From assembly GCA_038528235.1 (NCBI GenBank), contig JBCBEX010000097.1, positions 1 through 15,775 of the forward strand: DNA of 15,775 nt, in the 5' to 3' direction. The notes under the pieces were generated by a model. The model was given only the letters and a program-made list of their open reading frames with translations. It made no database searches and was not told the DNA's origin. This document shows positions 1 to 6,538 of the stretch, one piece after another. The DNA comes from JBCBEX01 sp038528235. Its GTDB lineage: Bacteria; Bacteroidota; Rhodothermia; Rhodothermales; Rubricoccaceae. Numbering within the stretch: position 1 is the stretch's first letter; every line of letters starts with the position of its first letter. Position numbers and translations under genes: made by a program.

Positions 1-1
1 C

Positions 2-3000
2 GTCGCGCTGACGGTCGGGACGGAGCATGTGAGCTACGCGGCCCTGGAGACGGTGTCCAACACCTTCGCGCGACGGCTGCAAGCGGCGGGCGTCGGTCCT
101 GATGATGCGGTCGGACTGAGGCTGACGCGGACGCCTGCCATGGTGATGGGCATCCTCGCTGCCGTGAAGGCCGGCGCCGCTTACGTGCCCATCGACCCTG
201 AATACCCGGTGGCGCGGCAGCGCCTCATGGAGGAGGACGCGCGTCTGAAGCTGCTTGTGACCGAGGAGGCTTGCGCCGCGCGGTCGTCGGAATCGCCCGT
301 CGAGCGTCTCTGGATCGAGCCGAGCGAGGTGCAGGACATCCTACGGGCGGGAGAAGATCCAGGCCCACCGCGTCGGGCGCTCTCGGATGACCATCTCGCC
401 TACATTGTCTACACGTCGGGGTCAACCGGGAAGCCGCGCGGCGTGATGGTCACTCACGCCGGGATCGTCAACCAACTCAGGTGGAGGCGGCGCGTCTTTG
501 ACCTGGGGCCTGGCGATGCCGTGCTGCACAACTTCTCGTTCAGCTTCGACCCGTCGGTGTGGATGTTCTTCTGGCCGCTCGCGAGCGGGGGGCGCATCTG
601 CCTCTCGCCGCCGGGCGAAGCCAGAGACCTCGAAGCGCTCGTAGACATGGCGGCTCGGGACCGGTGCGCAGTGCTGGGGACCGGCCCCTCGGTGCTCGAC
701 ATGCTCCTCGACGTCCCCGAATTGGCGCAGTGCACAGCGCTCCGACACATCTTCTGCGGGGGGGAGCTGTTCCTCCAAGAGCTAAAGGAGCGCTACTTCT
801 CCGCACTCCCCGCATCGCTGGAGACGCTGCCCGTGCACAACGTCTACGGCCCGACGGAGACCGTCATCGATGCGACGTGGCACACGTGCCATCCCGACGA
901 CGAGCGCACGAGCATACCGATCGGCCGCGCCGTGGACCGGAAAGGACTGCTGGTGCTGGATCGGTTCGGCAACCCCGCGCCCGTGGGCATGCCCGGCGAA
1001 CTCTACATCGGTGGCGCTGGGCTGGCACGCGGATATCGGTCGAAGCCGCGGCTGACGGCGGAGCGCTTTGTGCCGAGTTCGTGGCCCGGGGCAACGGGCG
1101 AGCGGCTGTATCGCACCGGCGATGTCGTGCGCCATCTCCCCAGCCAAGAGGTCGAGTTCGTCGGCCGAGTGGACGCGCAGGTCAAGGTGCGAGGCTACCG
1201 CGTGGAGCCTGGTGAAATTGAGGAGGCGCTGCTCAACCACGACGCGGTCCGGGAGGTCGCCGTTGTGCCGGTCGGCGGGCCCAGCCGGCAGCAACTCGCC
1301 GCCTATGTCCTGCCCAAGGATCCAGACGCGCCGCCGGATGCCGCCGTGCTCCGAACCGCGCTGCGGGCGGCGCTGCCGGAGTACATGGTGCCCCAGTTCT
1401 TCGTCATCCGGACGACGTTCCCGCGGACGCCAAGCGACAAGCTAGACCGCAAGGCACTCCCACCGCCAGATCCGAACGACGCGCTGCCGGACGAGATGGT
1501 GGTGCCACGCAACGACGTGGAGCATCGACTCTGCGCGGTGTGGTCGTCGGTGCTCGGCCTAGAGAAAATCGGGGTCAACGCCAACTTCTTCGACCTCGGT
1601 GGCGACTCGATCCTGTGCATCCAACTCGTGGCTCACGCGCGGAAGGCCGGCATACGGTTTACTCCGCTGCAGCTCTTCCAGCATCAGACCGTGGGCGAAC
1701 TAGCCGAGGTGGTGGAGGCCGGTGCTGTGGAGATCGCAAGCACGGGCCCGGTCACAGGCACGGCCCCGCTCACGCCGTTCCAGGCGCGGTACTTCGAGCG
1801 GTCGTGGACCGTGCCCGCAGGCTGGGTGCTCTCGGCCCTCTGCGAGACGCCGACGACGCTTACGGCGGGCGATCTGTCGAGCGTGATGAGCGAATTGACG
1901 AGCGCCCACGACGGCCTGCGTGCCCGCTTCCCGGTGGTGGATGGGACCCGCCGTCAGGAAATAGGCGCCGCGCTCGACGAGCCGTTGACCGTCGTCGACC
2001 TGAGTGCATTGCCGCCTCCGGCCAGGGAGCGTGCGCTCGCCGCAGCCCTGCAGCGAGGCACAGGCAGCCTGGACATCGAGCAGGGACCGCTCTTCCGGAG
2101 CATCTACTTCCAGCAGGGCGATGAGCGCGGACGTCTCATGCTCATCATGCACCGTCTGGTGACGGACGGCTTCTCGTGGCAGGTCCTGCAGGAGGACATG
2201 AAGGTTCTCTACAGCGCTGTGCAGTCGGGCACGCAAGTGCCTCCGGTCATGAAGACGACCTCGGTGCTGGACTGGGGGACTCGTCTCCAGGCCCTGGAGC
2301 CCACCGAGGAGGACGCGGCCTACTGGCTGGATCGGCTCGGCGAGGTCACCGATGCATTGCCAGCCCGGCTGATGGCGACCGAGCCAGACTCCGCTGCGTA
2401 CACCCACGCGTCGACCGCGACGGCCACCAGTTGGCTAGACCCGACGACGACACGTCAGCTCTTCGATCTCGTGTCGAGGAGCTATCGGTTGCGGGGTCAG
2501 GAGGTCCTGGTGGCCGGCATCGCGCTGGCGCTTCGTCGGTGGGGCGGGCTCAAGCGCTGGTGGGTGGACGTGGAGACCAACGGCCGCACCCACGCCTTCG
2601 ACGGCGTGGACTTGTCGAGGACGGTTGGCGCATTCGCGGACCAGTACCCGCTGTGGGTCAGCCTCCCGGACGAAGGCACGCCCGAAGAGGCGCTGACGCT
2701 GTTCAGCCAGGAGGCAGCACCGCAGCCCGAAGAGGTGATGGCCTACAGCGTTGCGCGGTACGTCCATCCGGCCTCCACGACTGGGCAGGCGCTCCGCGCG
2801 CTGCCGCAGCCGGAGATCGCGTTCAGCTATCTCGGCGAGGTGCCGCTGCCGCCAGAAGGCGAGGAAGACTTCCCGCCCGCGCCCGAGACGCTCCCTCCCG
2901 AGCACGACGCCGACAATGAGCGCACGCACGCGCTTGAACTGATGGGGCACCAGCTCGACGGCGAGCTCTGCCTGCGCATCTCCTACAGTCGCGCGCGCTT

Positions 3001-3169
3001 CTCAGAAGACGCGATCGCAGGCTTGCAAGACGCGCTCGACACAGCCCTCCGGGATCTCGTCCGCCACTGCGAGTCGGCGGAAGCCGGGCTGCCCTTCACC
3101 TACGAGGACCTCACCCTCGTGGACCTCGACGAGGGGGACTTCGACAAGATCAGCGCCCTGCTTGTCTAG
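2..3169 (+). CDS. NRPS subunit, A-PCP-E (5' partial)
   Basis: This is the 3' part of an NRPS gene. The frame is open to the window edge and the codons before the GTG at 29 encode normal A-domain sequence, so that GTG is not the start. Counting residues from it: A domain about 1-480, with A3 loop TSGSTGKPRG (129-138), A5 NVYGPTE (271-277) and A10 lysine K471; PCP about 490-565, phosphopantetheine serine S527 in GGDSI; E domain about 580-1010; acidic COM-like tail ending VDLDEGDFDKISALLV. Pocket residues aligned by hand to GrsA are D174, P175, W178, G217, F242, G244, V272, I280, D281. The nearest code I recall is glutamine (DAWQFGLID), six of nine, so the substrate is uncertain. The E domain keeps E7 (PEIAFSYLG) but its HHxxxDG motif reads HRLVTDG (H708, R709) and EGHGR reads ETNGR, so epimerisation is doubtful. 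The protein probably hands its aminoacyl or peptidyl chain to the next subunit. Confidence 0.95.
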   Translation, partial: VALTVGTEHVSYAALETVSNTFARRLQAAGVGPDDAVGLRLTRTPAMVMGILAAVKAGAAYVPIDPEYPVARQRLMEEDARLKLLVTEEACAARSSESPVERLWIEPSEVQDILRAGEDPGPPRRALSDDHLAYIVYTSGSTGKPRGVMVTHAGIVNQLRWRRRVFDLGPGDAVLHNFSFSFDPSVWMFFWPLASGGRICLSPPGEARDLEALVDMAARDRCAVLGTGPSVLDMLLDVPELAQCTALRHIFCGGELFLQELKERYFSALPASLETLPVHNVYGPTETVIDATWHTCHPDDERTSIPIGRAVDRKGLLVLDRFGNPAPVGMPGELYIGGAGLARGYRSKPRLTAERFVPSSWPGATGERLYRTGDVVRHLPSQEVEFVGRVDAQVKVRGYRVEPGEIEEALLNHDAVREVAVVPVGGPSRQQLAAYVLPKDPDAPPDAAVLRTALRAALPEYMVPQFFVIRTTFPRTPSDKLDRKALPPPDPNDALPDEMVVPRNDVEHRLCAVWSSVLGLEKIGVNANFFDLGGDSILCIQLVAHARKAGIRFTPLQLFQHQTVGELAEVVEAGAVEIASTGPVTGTAPLTPFQARYFERSWTVPAGWVLSALCETPTTLTAGDLSSVMSELTSAHDGLRARFPVVDGTRRQEIGAALDEPLTVVDLSALPPPARERALAAALQRGTGSLDIEQGPLFRSIYFQQGDERGRLMLIMHRLVTDGFSWQVLQEDMKVLYSAVQSGTQVPPVMKTTSVLDWGTRLQALEPTEEDAAYWLDRLGEVTDALPARLMATEPDSAAYTHASTATATSWLDPTTTRQLFDLVSRSYRLRGQEVLVAGIALALRRWGGLKRWWVDVETNGRTHAFDGVDLSRTVGAFADQYPLWVSLPDEGTPEEALTLFSQEAAPQPEEVMAYSVARYVHPASTTGQALRALPQPEIAFSYLGEVPLPPEGEEDFPPAPETLPPEHDADNERTHALELMGHQLDGELCLRISYSRARFSEDAIAGLQDALDTALRDLVRHCESAEAGLPFTYEDLTLVDLDEGDFDKISALLV

Positions 3170-3226
3170 ACAAACGCTCCAGACGCCCTCATCCATCCTG
3201 CTGAAGCATACCAACGGTCCGCTGTG
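3167..3226 (+). other. In-frame TAG junction between two NRPS genes
   Basis: The first gene ends with TAG at 3167. Reading on in the same frame gives 18 sense codons and then the GTG start of the next gene at 3224. I see no Shine-Dalgarno sequence, clear hairpin or promoter in this 54-base gap. The upstream tail looks like a finished COM docking end and the downstream start like a normal C-domain N-terminus, so ordinary subunit separation is the default reading. Confidence 0.6.
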
Positions 3227-6200
3227 AAAAACGTAGAAGAGGTCTATCCACTATCGCCCATGCAGGAGGGGATGCTCTACCACTCCCTCCGGGCTCCTCA
3301 GGAAGGGCTGTATGTGGACCAGTATGCGGTTCGCCTGCGCGGCGCGCTGGATGCCGCGGCCTTCGCGGAGGCATGGCGCCGCACGGTCGAACGGCATTCG
3401 ACCTTCCGGACGGCCTTTGTGTGGGAAGGCCTCTCGAAGCCCGTGCAGGTGGTGCGGCGCCAAGTTGACCTCCCCTGGGACGAACTCGACTGGAGGGACG
3501 AAGCCGCGCCCACCGAGCGGTTGAAGGAACTGGCCCGGACGCAGCGTAGCACAGGCCTCGAACTTGCGCGGGCCCCGGTCATGCAGTTCACGCTCGCCCA
3601 CATCGGCGAGGACGACGCGCTGTTCTTGTGGTCCTACCACCACCTTCTGCTCGACGGGTGGAGCGTGGGAGCGCTCCAGGAGGTGTTTGCGCAATACCAG
3701 GCCCTCCGCGACGGGCGGACGCTCGCGCTGCCGCCAGCACCGCGCTACAGTGCGTACATCGCCTGGCTGAAGGAGCAAGATCACGAGAAAGCCGAGGGCT
3801 ACTGGCGGAGCGCGCTGGAAGGCTGGCAGCACCCGACGCCGCTGCCTCGGTCCAGGGCGGTGCCTCGCCGCGGTGGACCTGCGACGCATGTGCTGCCCCT
3901 CGTGCTTCCCGCGGACCAGACCGCCGCCGTGCAGGAGGCAGCCCGGGCAAGCCGCCTCACCGTCAATACGTTGTTGCAGGGCGCCCTCGCCCTCACGCTC
4001 GCGCACTATGCGGGCGTGGACGAGGTCACGTACGGCAGCGTCACGTCGGGTCGGCCGCCGACGCTGGAAGGGTCCGACCGCACGCTCGGCTTGTTCATCA
4101 ACACCCTGCCAACCCGGATCCAACTGCAGCGCGATCGCAGTCTCGCAGAATGGCTCCAGGCGATCCAATCGGACCAAGTCGAGGCGCGTCAGTATGCCTA
4201 TGTCCCGTTGTACAAGATGCAGCGGTGGGCCCAGTGCCCCCCCGACCGTCAGCTGTTCGACGTGCTACTGGACGTGCTGAACTTTGCAGGCGAGTCGTCG
4301 GCGCCGGCCGACGGGATCGGGCTGGAGATGGAGACGGTGCATCTGAACGAGGCAGCCAGGCTCCCGCTGACGTTGACGTCGATGCCGGGCGAAGAGCTGC
4401 GCATCGATCTGAAAGGACGCAGCGACCGGCTGGATGAAGCCGCGCTGCGCCGCGTGTCCGATACGCTGGGTGCCACGCTACGCGCGTTTGGCAACGGGCT
4501 GAACGTCGCGTTGGGGAGCATAACGATGGAGCCAACTCCATCGGCAGTCCACATGCCAGTGAACGAAATCAGGCCGGTTGAAATTGAGCGCGCCCACGAA
4601 CGCATTGCAAGGCACGCGCGACAGACGCCCGACGCGACCGCTATCGTGTCAGGAACGAGCACGCTGACCTACGGCGCGCTCGAAGAACAGGCAACGCAGC
4701 TCGCGGGCCAACTCCGTGCGAGTGGGGTCGGCGCAGAGGACCGCGTCGTGGTGCATGCCGACGAGGGCGTGGAAGCGTGCGTGGCCGTCTATGCAGCCCT
4801 CAAAGCCGAGGCGGCTGTCGTTCCCATTGGCCTGGATGTCCCAGTTGCACGGCTAGCCGCGATCGTCGAGGACGCGGGTGCCGCGGTCATGCTCGTCGCC
4901 CCTTCAGCGATGGGGTCGGTCGCGTCAGTCGAGCAGGCCGTGCCGATCCCGATAGTGTCGACGGCTGCACACTCTGCATCGGAAGCAGCGGGGCCTAAGT
5001 CAGAAAAGCAGCACGGGCCGACCGCGAGCGGAGACACGCTGGCGTACGTCGCCTATGTCTCGCGTCCCCGTGGCGGGCCTGCGGGGGTGATGGTCACGCA
5101 CCGGAGCCTCTGCACGAGTCTCGATGCGATGACGGAAAGCGCACCGCTCACGTCGCGAGACCGCGTCCTCCAAGCTGCCCCGTTGACATCTGATGCGTAC
5201 CTGCTTGAAGTGCTCTGGGCCCTCACGTCAGGCGCTCAGGTCGTGGCGTCCGGGCAGCGAGCGCCAGCCGTGGCCGAGGCCATCCTGCGGCAGCGGGCGA
5301 CCGTCGCCAGGCTCGCCCCGTCCGTGCTTGATAAGGTTCTCCGCATCCAAGAGGCAGCGTCCGCGACTGGAGGACAGCACGCGCTGACAGCCGTGTGCTC
5401 TGCCGAAGAGGAGTTAACCACGGTGCAGGCGCGCTCGCTCGCGAAGGCTATGCCTGGGGTTCGCCTCCACAATCACTTCGGCACCGCCGAGACGGCGATG
5501 TGCGCGACGGGTACCGAACTTCATCCCGAGCAGGACGTGGTTTCCTTGGGGCAGCCGCTAGCTGGAGCGCTCACCCACGTCTTGAACCACAGCGGCTCAC
5601 CCGTAGCCGTGGGCGTCCCGGGAGAGCTACACGTGGGCGGCGAGGGCGTCGCGCGTGGCTATCTCGGGCGGCCTGCCGAGACGGCCGCCTCGTTCCTCCC
5701 GGACCCGTCGAGACGAGGAGGACGGATGTTCAGAACGGGCGACCGTGTTTGCCGGATGGAGGACGAGTCCTTGCAGTTCCTGGGGCGCCGCGACCGGCGT
5801 GTGAAGCTGGGGGCCGTGCGTGTGGAGCTGGACGAGGTCGAAGCCGTGATGCGTGCCGTCGATGGGGTCGGCGAGGCGGTGGCCTTCGTCGAAGGCAAGG
5901 GCGAGCGACACCTAGCAGTGGTGGTCGAGACAGACGGCCCAGAGCCTAAATCGCAGGACCTAGCCGATGCGGCTGCCCGGTGGCTGACCGCGCCGATGCG
6001 TCCGCGGTCCTACGACCGCGTCGACCAGCTTCCCAGGGACGCACACGGACGAGTGGACCACGCGAGGGCGGAGCGTGAACGCAAGACTCGTCCCAAGGCG
6101 GAGACGAACGCCGCCCCGAATCAGGCGCCCCAGACGCGCATCGAGCAAACCGTGGCAGGCATCTGGCGGTCCGTCCTCCAACTCGACGAGATCGGACTGC

Positions 6201-6487
6201 ACGACAACTTTTTCGATCTGGGAGGCCACTCGCTCACGGCCGTGGCCGTCTTCGGCAAGCTCAAAGAGGAGCTCGGCGTCGAGCTGCAACTCGTCCACCT
6301 GTTCGAGCACCCAACCGTGTCTGCGCTGGCGAAGCACCTCGCCGCCGCTGCGGGGCCACCGGCAGCAGGACCGTCCGCTGCGGGACCATCCGCTACGCCT
6401 AATCCTGCGACAGGGGCTGCCAGCGCGAGCCGCCGCCAGGGCCGTCGCCGTCTCCTTGACCAACGCGCGCGTCGAGGAGAGGCCTAG
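3224..6487 (+). CDS. NRPS subunit, C-A(degenerate)-PCP
   Basis: A C domain (about 5-440) opens with VYPLSPMQEGMLYHS, the form usual for C domains that follow an E domain (DCL type), and has an intact HHLLLDGWS (second His H140). The A domain (about 455-950) keeps A6, A7 (FRTGD) and the A4 aspartate (D657). Its ATP-binding loop, normally TSGSTGxPKG, reads VSRPRGGPAG (612-621), and the A10 lysine is arginine (R943, HGRVD), so amino-acid activation is probably lost. The pocket residues D-A-L-R-C-A-H-M-C match no code I know. The PCP is normal (GGHSL, S1003). An Ala/Pro/Gly-rich tail with a basic end follows. The GTG start is the only start codon between the upstream TAG and the C1 motif. No Shine-Dalgarno sequence precedes it, so translation may depend on the upstream gene, which ends 54 bases earlier. 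The PCP might be loaded in trans, or the upstream chain might simply be passed along. Confidence 0.95.
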   Translation: MKNVEEVYPLSPMQEGMLYHSLRAPQEGLYVDQYAVRLRGALDAAAFAEAWRRTVERHSTFRTAFVWEGLSKPVQVVRRQVDLPWDELDWRDEAAPTERLKELARTQRSTGLELARAPVMQFTLAHIGEDDALFLWSYHHLLLDGWSVGALQEVFAQYQALRDGRTLALPPAPRYSAYIAWLKEQDHEKAEGYWRSALEGWQHPTPLPRSRAVPRRGGPATHVLPLVLPADQTAAVQEAARASRLTVNTLLQGALALTLAHYAGVDEVTYGSVTSGRPPTLEGSDRTLGLFINTLPTRIQLQRDRSLAEWLQAIQSDQVEARQYAYVPLYKMQRWAQCPPDRQLFDVLLDVLNFAGESSAPADGIGLEMETVHLNEAARLPLTLTSMPGEELRIDLKGRSDRLDEAALRRVSDTLGATLRAFGNGLNVALGSITMEPTPSAVHMPVNEIRPVEIERAHERIARHARQTPDATAIVSGTSTLTYGALEEQATQLAGQLRASGVGAEDRVVVHADEGVEACVAVYAALKAEAAVVPIGLDVPVARLAAIVEDAGAAVMLVAPSAMGSVASVEQAVPIPIVSTAAHSASEAAGPKSEKQHGPTASGDTLAYVAYVSRPRGGPAGVMVTHRSLCTSLDAMTESAPLTSRDRVLQAAPLTSDAYLLEVLWALTSGAQVVASGQRAPAVAEAILRQRATVARLAPSVLDKVLRIQEAASATGGQHALTAVCSAEEELTTVQARSLAKAMPGVRLHNHFGTAETAMCATGTELHPEQDVVSLGQPLAGALTHVLNHSGSPVAVGVPGELHVGGEGVARGYLGRPAETAASFLPDPSRRGGRMFRTGDRVCRMEDESLQFLGRRDRRVKLGAVRVELDEVEAVMRAVDGVGEAVAFVEGKGERHLAVVVETDGPEPKSQDLADAAARWLTAPMRPRSYDRVDQLPRDAHGRVDHARAERERKTRPKAETNAAPNQAPQTRIEQTVAGIWRSVLQLDEIGLHDNFFDLGGHSLTAVAVFGKLKEELGVELQLVHLFEHPTVSALAKHLAAAAGPPAAGPSAAGPSATPNPATGAASASRRQGRRRLLDQRARRGEA
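6341..6484 (+). other. Low-complexity linker and basic C-terminal tail
   Basis: The last 48 residues of the C-A-PCP protein lie outside any domain. An Ala/Gly/Pro stretch with repeated AAGPSA units is followed by an arginine-rich end (SRRQGRRRLLDQRARRGEA). The position between a carrier protein and a KS on the next protein suggests a flexible linker plus docking peptide. The repeats are imperfect at the DNA level. Confidence 0.55.
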
Positions 6488-6527
6488 GTCGACGAGGTCG
6501 AACACCCGTGCATCCATTCATTCGAAC

Positions 6528-6533
6528 AGAAGG
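6528..6533 (+). promoter_or_regulatory. Ribosome binding site of the PKS subunit
   Basis: AGAAGG lies five bases before ATG 6539. It is the better of the internal start signals and fixes the start of the KS-AT-ACP-C protein just ahead of the KS motif VAIVGM. Confidence 0.6.
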
Positions 6534-6538
6534 CTATC

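Noticed and set aside
29..31. GTG as the true start of the first gene
   Set aside because: In-frame codons 2-28 encode the expected residues just before the A1 region (VALTVGTEH), so the gene continues upstream of the window.
559..1215. Plus-strand ORF in a second frame within the first A domain (218 codons)
   Set aside because: Its translation is arginine- and alanine-rich shadow sequence; all A-domain core motifs lie in the frame of the larger gene.
3251..4177. Minus-strand ORF (308 codons) opposite a C domain
   Set aside because: The plus strand encodes a canonical C domain throughout; the antisense translation is Arg/Gly/Pro-rich with no family features.
6498..6528. Direct repeat TCGAACA at 6498-6504 and 6522-6528 between two genes
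   Set aside because: Seven bases repeated once 24 bases apart is within chance, and no operator-like symmetry is present.
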